Source of the DNA: Streptomyces sp. NBC_00690
GTDB taxonomy: Bacteria; Actinomycetota; Actinomycetes; Streptomycetales; Streptomycetaceae
Direction of reading: 5' to 3'
Length of the DNA: 64,000 nt
NCBI RefSeq assembly: GCF_036226685.1
Contig: NZ_CP109009.1
Location: forward strand, 62,001-126,000
Part shown: piece after piece, positions 50,138 through 57,249 of the stretch
Numbering within the stretch: position 1 is the first letter of the stretch
Layout: each line of letters begins with the position of its first letter
Program-made: the position numbers and the translations under genes
Notes under the pieces: generated by a model
The model's input: the letters and a program-made list of their open reading frames with translations, nothing else
What the model was told of the DNA's origin: nothing
Databases searched by the model: none

Positions 50138-50278
50138 TTACCGGTTCACGAACTCCGGGCGCACACCGAGCAGGTACACACGGTCATCCAGTTCAACGGC
50201 ATCCTCCGGGGCGATCGGAGAGAATTCCAGCTCGGCCAGGTCGGCGAGCTCCTCGGCGTTCAAGTTTATTTTATCCAT
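50138..50278 (-). CDS. Candidate RiPP precursor peptide (46 aa)
   Basis: A 46-codon gene at the head of the operon: ATG at 50278, TAA at 50138. The N-terminal part, MDKINLNAEELADLAELEF, is an acidic amphipathic helix typical of leader peptides. It continues SPIAPEDAVELDD, and ends RVYLLGVRPEFVNR, which is the likely core or core plus follower. The core-like end has Val, Leu and Phe side chains that a radical SAM C-methyltransferase could alkylate, and one Pro for the cyclophilin. There are no Cys and no Ser/Thr after residue 20, which argues against lanthionine, sactionine or azole chemistry. The ribosome binding site is weak (GGAAC). A hairpin follows at 50,100. Identification rests on position and composition, not on a known family. 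Confidence 0.65.
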   Translation of the reverse strand: MDKINLNAEELADLAELEFSPIAPEDAVELDDRVYLLGVRPEFVNR

Positions 50279-50317
50279 GTTCCGAAGTTAACAGCGAGCA
50301 CTTCTGACCTCAAGGGG

Positions 50318-50342
50318 AACTCCTTTTGTTTGCAAGGGAGTT
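50318..50342. promoter_or_regulatory. Inverted repeat in the divergent control region of the RiPP operon
   Basis: AACTCCTTTTG (50318-50328) and CAAGGGAGTT (50333-50342) are nearly complementary (one extra base). They lie between the precursor start (50278) and the MBL gene (50473), in an AT-richer stretch. Operator or promoter element for either direction. Confidence 0.35.
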
Positions 50343-50472
50343 GACGAGATATCGACTCCCCGGAAGGCACGGACGTATGGATTGTCGCTGCTCACCCAAG
50401 GAAACACCCCAGGATGCGCCCGGTCGGCGTCTTCCAGCCATTCGCCGGAGGAATTCGCAGAGCCTCCGGACT

Positions 50473-51087
50473 ATGCTCACGCGGGTGCGGATTACCAAGT
50501 ACACCCATTCCTGCGTCCGGTTGGAGCACGACGGTGGCGCCACGCTGATCATCGATCCCGGCGTCTGGAGCGAGCCCGAGGCCCTCACCGGCGCGGACGC
50601 TGTCCTGGTGACCCACGAACACAACGACCACGTGGACCTGTTGCGACTGAAGGGGCTGGGCGTGCCCGTCTACGCCCCCAAGTCGGCGCGGCTCCCGGGC
50701 CTGGACTTCACCGGCGTCGTCCCCGGCGAGGAGTTCACCGCGGCCGGCTTCCGGGTGACCGCCCAGGGCGGGCAGCACGCGCGCATCTACGGCGGCCTCC
50801 CGGACTGCGCCAACCTCGGCTACCTCGTCGAGAACAGCGTCTACCACCCCGGGGACTCCCTGTGCCCTCCCGACCGGCCGGTGGAGACCCTGCTGGTCCC
50901 CCTGCAAGGATCGTGGATGAAGACGGACGAGGCCATCGACCTCGTCCGCGCCGTCCAGCCGGAACGGGCCTACGGCATCCACGACGGGCAGATCAACGAG
51001 CGGGGCCTGGGCAGCCTCAACGGCTGGCTCGCCGACGCGTGCGGCGACTGCTACCGCTGGCTCCCGCCGGGCTCCTCCGCCCGATGA
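50473..51087 (+). CDS. MBL-fold metallohydrolase (UlaG-like)
   Basis: A 204-residue metallo-beta-lactamase-fold protein. ITKYTHSCVRLEHDGGATLI is the UlaG-like start, and VLVTHEHNDHVDLLRLKG is the HxHxDH zinc site. VTAQGGQHARIYGGLP and VYHPGDSLCPPDRPVE supply the further His and Asp ligands, and RAYGIHDGQINERG the last His. The zinc site is thus complete. Substrate unknown; UlaG-like proteins cleave lactones or phosphodiesters. The ATG is at 50473, with a GTG at 50485 as alternative. Its stop overlaps the next ATG (ATGA), so it forms a pair with the phosphatase gene. It is divergent from the RiPP operon; a shared role is possible but not shown. Confidence 0.85.
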   Translation: MLTRVRITKYTHSCVRLEHDGGATLIIDPGVWSEPEALTGADAVLVTHEHNDHVDLLRLKGLGVPVYAPKSARLPGLDFTGVVPGEEFTAAGFRVTAQGGQHARIYGGLPDCANLGYLVENSVYHPGDSLCPPDRPVETLLVPLQGSWMKTDEAIDLVRAVQPERAYGIHDGQINERGLGSLNGWLADACGDCYRWLPPGSSAR

Positions 51088-51659
51088 CCGAGCCGTCCGC
51101 CCCCGTGCTGTTCACTGTCGCCGGCCCGCCGGGGCCGGGGCACCTGAGCACCATGGTCCGGCCCCGCGGTCACGCGGACCTGGCAGCCGACATGACAGCC
51201 CTGCGCAAGGCCGGTACTAACATCCTGGTCTGCGCCCTCCCCGACGCCGAGCGCGCCGGACTCGGGCTCGCCGACGAGCCCCGCCTCGCCGAGGCCGCCG
51301 GGCTGCGGTTCGTCGCCCTGCCCATCCCCGACTTCACTGTCCCGTCGATCCCCGTCGTGCTGCCGGCACTGCGGGAGCTCGCCGCGGAGCTGCGGGCCGG
51401 AGCTCATGTCGTGGCGCACTGCCGCTGCGCCATCGGACGGTCCTCCCTGATCGCGGTCTCCCTCATGATCCTCCTGGGCATCACGCCGGAGGCCGCCTGG
51501 GCGTCCATGGAACAGGCGCGGGGGACAGCGGTGCCGGACACCGAGGCACAGCGCGCGTGGACGTTGGAGCTGTTCCGCGTCGTGGCTTCCGGCGGACAGC
51601 GCCCCGGACAGAACCGCGCAGTACGGCCCTCGGACCGTCAGCCTCCGTCGGCCCCGTGA
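51084..51659 (+). CDS. Dual-specificity / tyrosine-type protein phosphatase family
   Basis: A 191-residue protein. VVAHCRCAIGRSSLIAVSLM carries the CX5R P-loop (C-R-C-A-I-G-R) of cysteine-based phosphatases. The general-acid loop is probably PIPDFTVPSIP (Asp). The upstream RPRGHADLAADMTALRKAGT is the usual N-terminal part. It is cytosolic. It could dephosphorylate a protein or, given the PEP phosphotransferase-like enzyme encoded in the divergent operon, a phosphorylated peptide; the latter is speculation. Translationally coupled to the MBL gene by ATGA overlap. A strong hairpin follows 15 bp after the stop. Confidence 0.85.
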   Translation: MTEPSAPVLFTVAGPPGPGHLSTMVRPRGHADLAADMTALRKAGTNILVCALPDAERAGLGLADEPRLAEAAGLRFVALPIPDFTVPSIPVVLPALRELAAELRAGAHVVAHCRCAIGRSSLIAVSLMILLGITPEAAWASMEQARGTAVPDTEAQRAWTLELFRVVASGGQRPGQNRAVRPSDRQPPSAP

Positions 51660-51862
51660 TCACTGGTCTCGTGGCCGCCCTGCGGTGGGCCCGCGCGGGC
51701 CCACCGCAGGGCGGCGAGCGCAATATCCCGAAGGTGGTTCGGCCGGGCCTTGCACAGCTCGACCGCGGCGTCGTCCAGGTCTGCCGCTGGGGGCCGGGGC
51801 GGGGAGCACCAGCGGTGGCCGTACACCCTGCCCCGTAGTAGCTGCTCATCCTCACCGCTCAC
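51638..51862 (-). CDS. Small hypothetical protein
   Basis: A 74-residue frame: GEDEQLLRGRVYGHRWCSPP, then DDAAVELCKARPNHLRDIAL and AALRWARA. Its ATG overlaps the stop of the next upstream small ORF (ATGA, 51859-51862), which supports translation. The 3' part runs through the palindromic terminator at 51674 and overlaps the phosphatase gene end, which argues against. Function unknown. Confidence 0.35.
   Translation of the reverse strand: MSGEDEQLLRGRVYGHRWCSPPRPPAADLDDAAVELCKARPNHLRDIALAALRWARAGPPQGGHETSDHGADGG
51674..51715. terminator. 42-bp perfect palindrome, bidirectional terminator
   Basis: GCCGCCCTGCGGTGGGCCCG continues into its exact reverse complement, with no unpaired loop bases in between (21-bp arms). 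It lies 15 bp after the phosphatase stop. Confidence 0.6.
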
Positions 51863-52065
51863 CGTGCCTTCGGCAGCGCGGTCAGCGTGTGGCGTTCCTC
51901 GCCGCGGCGGTTACCGACGACCCGCCACACGGCCTTGCTCGCCCCGTCCTTCGTCAGCCGGGGCAGGGTGGTGGTCGGCCACCGAAGGACCACGCCGTCC
52001 GGTATCAAGTTTCCGGCCGGGGTGGGGTGGGCGACTTCCACCTGCCAGTCGGTATGGTCGGCCAC
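51859..52065 (-). CDS. Small basic hypothetical protein
   Basis: A 68-residue GTG-initiated frame: VADHTDWQVEVAHPTPAGNL, then PRLTKDGASKAVWRVVGNRR and ERHTLTALPKAR. It overlaps the downstream small ORF by 4 bp and the upstream one (52005-52232, ending ALVDAVIALHQQGWPTIPTG) in another frame. Compact overlapping small genes of this kind are seen in Streptomyces mobile elements, but I cannot assign a family. From 52,066 to 52,432 only Pro-rich frames are open. Confidence 0.35.
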   Translation of the reverse strand: MADHTDWQVEVAHPTPAGNLIPDGVVLRWPTTTLPRLTKDGASKAVWRVVGNRRGEERHTLTALPKAR

Positions 52066-52432
52066 CCCTGTTGGTGGAGGGCGATGACGGCGTCGACCAG
52101 GGCAGGGCCTGTTGCGGGGCTTGCCGTGGTGGCGACACCAGGGCGGCTACCCTCGGCCTCCGCCGGGGTCGGCGGGGTGCGCAGGGCCGGTGGGGTGGGC
52201 GGGATGGGGGCGGTGATCCTCCATGACACCACGGCTCGACGGCGGGATCGGAATGGGGGTTTCGGACAGGTGCGGCGATGGGGACGGCGGGATCGGAACG
52301 TTCACCGGGCCACCCTTCGGAGGGGGTTGCGGTCGCACCGGGGACCCGGCGCGCGGTTCGGCAGGCGGCACGTCCGGCGAGGATCAGCCGTCGGCCCGGG
52401 GCCCGTGGGGGGACTGGTTCACGGAGAGGTGG

Positions 52433-52965
52433 CTAGGTCCACTTCGGGTTGGTGTAGCTGTTGCAGGTCCACTGGATCAACCTGGCTCCGGGCGTGGCGC
52501 TCGACCCCACACCGAGGCACTTGCCGGAGTAGACGTTTCGCAGCCGGTTGGCGCCGCCGTACCACCACTTCTGATCGACGGCACCATTGCAGGTGTACTG
52601 GATGGCCTGGGCGCCGCTGGCGAGACTGGACCCCACGCCCAGGCACTTCGCCGAGTCATCGTTCCACAGGTAGAGGGCGGGGTCGCCGTTGTTGTCCGTG
52701 GTCCCGGTAAAGTGCCAATGTAAGTCGGTCGAGTTGTTGCAGCCCCACTGGATCGCCGGGGCGCCGTTGCCGAGCTGACTGCCCACTCCGGCGCACAGGC
52801 CGCTGTAGCCGTTGTACAGCCAGAACCCGACCTGGACGGTCTGCTCCTGGGCCGCTCCGGTCGCCGCCGACCGGTCGAGGGCGCTTGCCGGAGCGGTGGC
52901 CAGCATCGTGTGGCCAAAACCGCTCCGGCCAGAGTTGCGGCACCTGCCATCGTACGGATGGGCAT
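52433..52965 (-). pseudogene. Secreted ricin-type lectin domain protein, frameshifted in the signal peptide
   Basis: Residues of the mature part form one beta-trefoil with three QxW-like repeats: WLYNGYSGLCAGVGSQLGNG, LYLWNDDSAKCLGVGSSLAS and LRNVYSGKCLGVGSSATPGA. Each is followed by an IQWxCN motif. The natural start MPIRTMAGAATLAGAVLAT at 52965 is in one frame, and the continuation MLATAPASALDRSAATGAAQ in another; they join if two bases near 52,910 are removed. So export is broken unless this is a sequencing error. The ORF from 52906 alone would give an unexported 157-residue lectin. RICIN domains bind galactose-type sugars or other glycans. Confidence 0.7.
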
Positions 52966-53632
52966 GGGTACTCCCCGTCTCGTCGGATCGAACGATGTGA
53001 GGGAGACGCTACTGGCGCGGGTGGCCGCTGAGTTGACCCGGAGTGCAGCGCCACCCGACGATCCGCGCAGAGTGCGCGCGGCCCGAACGGACGCGTGGCC
53101 GGGGCCCGTCCCCTCGGCCGGACGGAAGGCTGCGGCTACCCGGGCGACGGCTCCCACCCGGTGCCGCGGGGCCGTCACACGGTCCCTGTCCCGGCGGCGT
53201 GCGAAACCCGGCGCCGACGGGGCTCCGTCCGCCGGGGGCCGGACGCGGCCGACGACCTGTGTGGCGACCGTCAGGGGTTGCGCGGAGACCGTCCAGGGGC
53301 TGCACGGGGGCTGTGCGGAGGTGCTGGTGCTGTGACCGCTTAGGTTCGCGGGTTGTTCTGGGGAACAGATGGAGAGGCTTCAGATCGAATCCCGCTACCC
53401 GCGCTGCCTCGGTCATACGGGCTGTGAAGTGCTCAGTATCTCCGATGGCGGTGCCGGTACATGATGCGTGGGCGGCGGCCGTAGACTCCGGAGAGGTCGA
53501 TCGCATGATGCACCAGGGCATCGAAAGTCACCCTGGTACGGTCCCCGATCCGGTGTCCCCCGGAGGTCGCGACGTCACCCGGCAGCACCGGCCCAGCGAT
53601 CGAGTGGAACTTGCTGGCGCGCTGCTCTGCGG
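52966..53632. other. Mostly gene-free stretch with one unassigned remnant
   Basis: Between 53433 and 53650 the minus strand reads EQRASKFHSIAGPVLPGDVA and FDALVHHAIDLSGVYGRRPR, which looks protein-like but belongs to no family I recognise and has no clear start. I see nothing else here. Confidence 0.3.
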
Positions 53633-54163
53633 TCAGTCGGCACCACAACCCCAGCCTCCGCTGTCGCTCCAGTCCGGGCTGTCTGGTATTGCACCGAACC
53701 TTTTGCGACTCTTGCGTTCCTCTGGACGGAAGACGAGGAACCACACGGCGATCAAACTCATGATGTTGGCCGCCAGATGGGCGGGCACTCCCATGGCGAC
53801 CGTCGTGAACACTTCCTCGGGGATCTCATACCCGGTAAACGCCAGCACCAACACGAGAAGGAACGCGGCCAAGATGGCGAAGTAGTAGAGGACGATGCTG
53901 TCTAACGCGGTGCCGTTGAGGCAATCAAGTACGTCCCTTGAGCGCGCACCGTCGCCGGGCCACAGAGCCGCCGCTATCGCGAACATCTGGCAGACGGTGC
54001 AGGCCGCGAGTGTGGTGATGAACACGGTGAAGGTGGATCCGTACAGTACCGAGTACGCACACGCGGACACCGCGCAGAGCCAACAGGCGACGTGGCCGAC
54101 CCACACCCCTGCCTTGCGGACCTCCGTCGCCGAGATGGATTCGTTCAGCCGATTCCAGAACAT
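53633..54163 (-). CDS. Four-TM membrane protein, unknown function
   Basis: A 176-residue protein with four membrane segments: VWVGHVACWLCAVSACAYSV, FTVFITTLAACTVCQMFAIA, VLYYFAILAAFLLVLVLAFT and GVPAHLAANIMSLIAVWFLV. A charged tail, RPEERKSRKRFGA, follows. It contains no motif I recognise. The start ATG at 54163 precedes EVRKAGVWVG. It is isolated between remnants. Confidence 0.65.
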   Translation of the reverse strand: MFWNRLNESISATEVRKAGVWVGHVACWLCAVSACAYSVLYGSTFTVFITTLAACTVCQMFAIAAALWPGDGARSRDVLDCLNGTALDSIVLYYFAILAAFLLVLVLAFTGYEIPEEVFTTVAMGVPAHLAANIMSLIAVWFLVFRPEERKSRKRFGAIPDSPDWSDSGGWGCGAD

Positions 54164-54531
54164 CCCACTCGATCCCCCAACTAGTCCGCTCCCATGGGCC
54201 GTTTACATGGCTACCCAACTGTGGGACACCTGACCGGACACCACCCTGGGGTGAATGGGGAACAGATCGTTCACACGGAGTCCGTGGGGGCCTGGGACTC
54301 TCCGTCTCGAAGTACCCACCGACGTCGACGCGATGCGATGTGGGCCGCGAACTCGTCAACGGCAAGACAGGTACCAGACCTGACGAACCGGGCGCGACGT
54401 ACCCATACCGGTCGTCACGCTCTTGCCGCGGGCATCGAACCTGACCGTGATGCCGTCATCGCGGGACGCCCTCTGGCCCGAAACCCTGGCATCGTCAAAG
54501 AACACATCGACCCGGAGCCACCCGCGACGGA

Positions 54532-54837
54532 ATGGCACGGTCGGTCTGGCTCTATTCCAACCGAGTCCGCCCGGCCCTGCTGGAATGGTCGAACCCCTAC
54601 GACCACCTGCGTGAAGTGACCCATGACGACGTCCACACCTATGTCAGATCACTGCCCGGCTCCGCGTCGACCGCCACCTCGAAGAGGCCCTGACCCGCGG
54701 CCCCGATCCACTTCATCTCGCGGAGGTGTTTCGGGCTCGATGAGAAGACCGCGATGCGCTACGCGGACTCCGCACGAGCACTGTTGGAGCAAGCCACCGG
54801 GACCGGCCCCGCAGGAACCCACGGATCACCTCCTTGA
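54532..54837 (+). pseudogene. Tyrosine integrase ruin
   Basis: The first frame reads SVWLYSNRVRPALLEWSNPY then DHLREVTHDDVHTYVRSLPG, the SAM-like core-binding domain of actinobacterial tyrosine integrases (W....YDHLREVT.DDV...L..L.G). After a gap, another frame reads FGLDEKTAMRYADSARALLE, which corresponds to the end of such integrases. The catalytic domain between them is missing, so this is an internally deleted relic. Confidence 0.55.
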
Positions 54838-54904
54838 CCTGGGGGTACCGCTCCCGGGGCCAGGCCGAAGGCTTCCAGTTCCGCGAACTCACGGCGGCGA
54901 TGAG

Positions 54905-55270
54905 TCAGGGGGTGAGCGGGATGAACTCGGGCTGGTCAAGAACGCGCAGCCAGCTTCCATCAGGCTGGCGCCGGACGACTTGTGCCCGGGCACCAGCACC
55001 GTCCTTCGGCGGGGTCGAGGTGAGGGCGATGTCATCGCTGATCAGTGTCGGCAGCGGTTGTTCCGGCTCGAAACGGGGACGGTTAGCCAGTACCTTCTCC
55101 CACAGCGCGCGAATCGCCTCCCGGCCCACTGTCCGATCGCCGGGCGGGTACGCCATCACCGCATCCTCTTCGTAGAGTGCGGCGACCCCGGCCGCGTCAC
55201 CGGCGTTGGATCGTTCGACGAACAAGCGGGTGATGTCCTCGGGGCGCATGGCTTTCTCGTACTCCGGCAT
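54905..55270 (-). CDS. NTF2-like (SnoaL/DUF4440) protein
   Basis: A 121-residue alpha+beta-barrel protein. MRPEDITRLFVERSNAGDAA, then VAALYEEDAVMAYPPGDRTV and GREAIRALWEKVLANRPRFE, is the usual start of the SnoaL/SgcJ-like NTF2 fold. RRQPDGSWLRVLDQPEFIPL is the closing strand pair. It may be an enzyme or a small-molecule binder. The ATG at 55270 has a strong site (AGGAGGAATTC); a longer frame exists upstream without one. It diverges from the LysR gene at 55369 with 98 bp between starts, the classical arrangement for a LysR target. Confidence 0.85.
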   Translation of the reverse strand: MPEYEKAMRPEDITRLFVERSNAGDAAGVAALYEEDAVMAYPPGDRTVGREAIRALWEKVLANRPRFEPEQPLPTLISDDIALTSTPPKDGAGARAQVVRRQPDGSWLRVLDQPEFIPLTP

Positions 55271-55344
55271 GAATTCCTCCTGAGGTCGATCTTCGACGCT
55301 CCCCAGCGTGGCCATCGACTGACCAGAAGTCCAACAGATGGATC

Positions 55345-55359
55345 TTCTAGGAACTAGAA
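55345..55359. promoter_or_regulatory. LysR-type operator (T-N11-A palindrome)
   Basis: TTCTAG-GAA-CTAGAA is a perfect inverted repeat that contains a T-N11-A core. It lies 10 bp before the LysR start and 75 bp from the divergent NTF2-like gene, as expected for autorepression and activation. Confidence 0.6.
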
Positions 55360-55368
55360 TCTGCAGTC

Positions 55369-56313
55369 ATGGAGCTGAGGCAGCTGGAGTACTTCGTCGC
55401 GGTCGCCGAGGAGAGGAACTTCACCCGGGCAGCCGAGCGAGTGCGCATCAGCCAATCCGGCGTCAGCGCCCAGATCCGCCAACTGGAACGGGAACTCGGT
55501 GCCGAGCTGTTCGACCGGTCAGCCCGCGCCGTCACCCTCACCGTCGCGGGAGAGGCAGCACTCGAACACGCCCGTGCCACCCTCGCCGCCGCTGGGGCAG
55601 TCGGCCAGGCGGTAGGCGAGGTGACCGGCCTGATCCGGGGGCACCTCACTGTCGGGATGGTCATCGGCTGCACCCTCACCCCGCTGTTCGACGCCCTGGC
55701 CGCGTTCCACCAGGCACATCCCGGTGTGGAGATCTCGCTGTTGGAGGACAGCTCGGACCGACTCGTCGAGGGGGTGCGCACCGGTGCCGTCGACCTGGCA
55801 CTCATCGGTTCCGCAGCCGCCACCCCCGAGGGGCTGGACGCGCTGACCATCATCAGCGAGCGGCTCGTCGTGGCAGTCCCGGCCGAGCACCCCTTGGCCA
55901 AACAGCGGCGGGTCACCTTGCGTGACCTCGTCGTCTACCCGATCGTATGCATGCCGCCCGGTACCGGCCTGCGCTCGGTGTTCGACCAAGCCTGCGTCGC
56001 ACAGAACCTCCAACCTGCGATCGCGCTGCAAGCCAGTGCCGCGGACGCCATTGCCGACCTCGCCGCCCGCGGGCTCGCTGTCGCCATCCTCAGCGACTCC
56101 ATGGCCGCGCGCTACCGCGACCGGCTCATCGCCCACACCATCGAGGACGTCGATACACCCGCATTGCTCGCCCTGATCTGGAAGAGCACGCACAGCCCAG
56201 GGATGCGTGAGCTGCTCGTGCACACTGGGCAAGCGTTCACCAACCCTCCTGACCCGCGGCGATCCCGTGAACCCTCGGGTCCATCCCCCGACATCAGGGC
56301 GACAGACCCTTGA
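55369..56313 (+). CDS. LysR-family transcriptional regulator
   Basis: A 314-residue LysR regulator. MELRQLEYFVAVAEERNFTR, AAERVRISQSGVSAQIRQLE and RELGAELFDRSARAVTLTVA form the complete N-terminal HTH and linker helix. LIRGHLTVGMVIGCTLTPLF begins the effector-binding domain, with LVVAVPAEHPLAKQRRVTLR and YPIVCMPPGTGLRSVFDQAC as further blocks. It has the usual length for the family, with no truncation. The divergent NTF2-like gene and the T-N11-A palindrome between them point to that gene as its target. The effector is unknown. Confidence 0.9.
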   Translation: MELRQLEYFVAVAEERNFTRAAERVRISQSGVSAQIRQLERELGAELFDRSARAVTLTVAGEAALEHARATLAAAGAVGQAVGEVTGLIRGHLTVGMVIGCTLTPLFDALAAFHQAHPGVEISLLEDSSDRLVEGVRTGAVDLALIGSAAATPEGLDALTIISERLVVAVPAEHPLAKQRRVTLRDLVVYPIVCMPPGTGLRSVFDQACVAQNLQPAIALQASAADAIADLAARGLAVAILSDSMAARYRDRLIAHTIEDVDTPALLALIWKSTHSPGMRELLVHTGQAFTNPPDPRRSREPSGPSPDIRATDP

Positions 56314-56405
56314 GTTCCCGCCGAACGAACTTCAGTTTCCGCGAACTCGCGGACCTACCAGGGTTGAGGAACAGCCTCCCAAGGGTTGATACTGGTGTGA
56401 TCGCC

Positions 56406-56545
56406 TAATCAACTGTCGCCAGTTCCCCGGGGAGTCCAGCCAGCTGGTGACTGACTGTGATCGCCGGCGGCTTGTCACGCCACCGGGTGATGGCCTTGTC
56501 CTGGTAGCCGAGCGAGTCCGATACGACGGCGCAGGATTCGGCACG
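56406..56545 (-). pseudogene. Second copy of a recombinase C-terminal tail
   Basis: Reads VVSDSLGYQDKAITR in one frame and GDHSQSPAGWTPRGTGDS-stop in the next. It is homologous to the end of the recombinase at 57250-58791 (VVADALGYHNKTTSR ... GDHTRSPASRPPREAGDS). It lies just left of the methyltransferase gene, while the intact copy lies just right of it. Confidence 0.65.
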
Positions 56546-56565
56546 GGGCCGGAGAACAGCTGAGA

Positions 56566-57219
56566 ATGGGGGGTGTTAACTTCCTTCCCGTGGCGAAGCA
56601 CCAGGACGAGACCAGGACGGCCTACGACGGGGTCGTAGAGTTATATGCGTCGATGTTCGCTAATCGACTGGAGACGCAGCCGTTCGCGCGGAACATGATC
56701 GGCACCTTCGCCGAGCTGGTGCGTGGAACGGGGAATTCGCGGGTGGCCGACGTCGGCTGCGGGCCCGGACATCTGACGGCCATGCTGCACGACCTGGGGC
56801 TGGATGCCTTCGGGCTCGACCTCTCTCCGGCCATGGTCGACCACGCTCGGCGGGCCCATCCGGCGCTCAAGTTCTATGAGGCCCGGATGGAGGAACTCCC
56901 AGTTGAGGACGGCGCGCTCGGCGGCGTGCTGGCCCACTACTCGATGATCCATACCCCTCCTGGGGAACTACCTGCGCTGCTCGCCGAGCAGGCGCGTGTC
57001 CTGGCGCCGGGGGGCCTTCTCCTGGTCTCGTTCTTCGGGACCGACGCGCCTAAGCCTGTCCGCTTCGACCACAAGGTGACCCCCGCCTATAGCTGGCCGG
57101 CGGACCGCTTCGCCGAGTTGCTGGCCGTGGCCGGGTTCGTCACATTCGCGCGGCTGCTCCACGACCCGGTCTCCGAGCGGGGCTTCCTGGACGCCCACTT
57201 GCTGGCCCGTCTCCGCTAG
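56566..57219 (+). CDS. Class I SAM-dependent methyltransferase
   Basis: A 217-residue methyltransferase with all usual motifs. SRVADVGCGPGHLTAMLHDL is motif I, AFGLDLSPAMVDHARRAHPA motif II, and MEELPVEDGALGGVLAHYSM motif III. RVLAPGGLLLVSFFGT is motif IV and post-motif. The N-terminal TRTAYDGVVELYASMFANRL is a helix typical of small-molecule methyltransferases. Start at ATG 56566; a GTG at 56590 is possible. The gene lies between two homologous recombinase tails, so it looks like cargo captured by the recombinase module. Confidence 0.85.
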   Translation: MGGVNFLPVAKHQDETRTAYDGVVELYASMFANRLETQPFARNMIGTFAELVRGTGNSRVADVGCGPGHLTAMLHDLGLDAFGLDLSPAMVDHARRAHPALKFYEARMEELPVEDGALGGVLAHYSMIHTPPGELPALLAEQARVLAPGGLLLVSFFGTDAPKPVRFDHKVTPAYSWPADRFAELLAVAGFVTFARLLHDPVSERGFLDAHLLARLR

Positions 57220-57249
57220 CGCATGGCCTTCTGCTGTGGGCTCTCGTAG

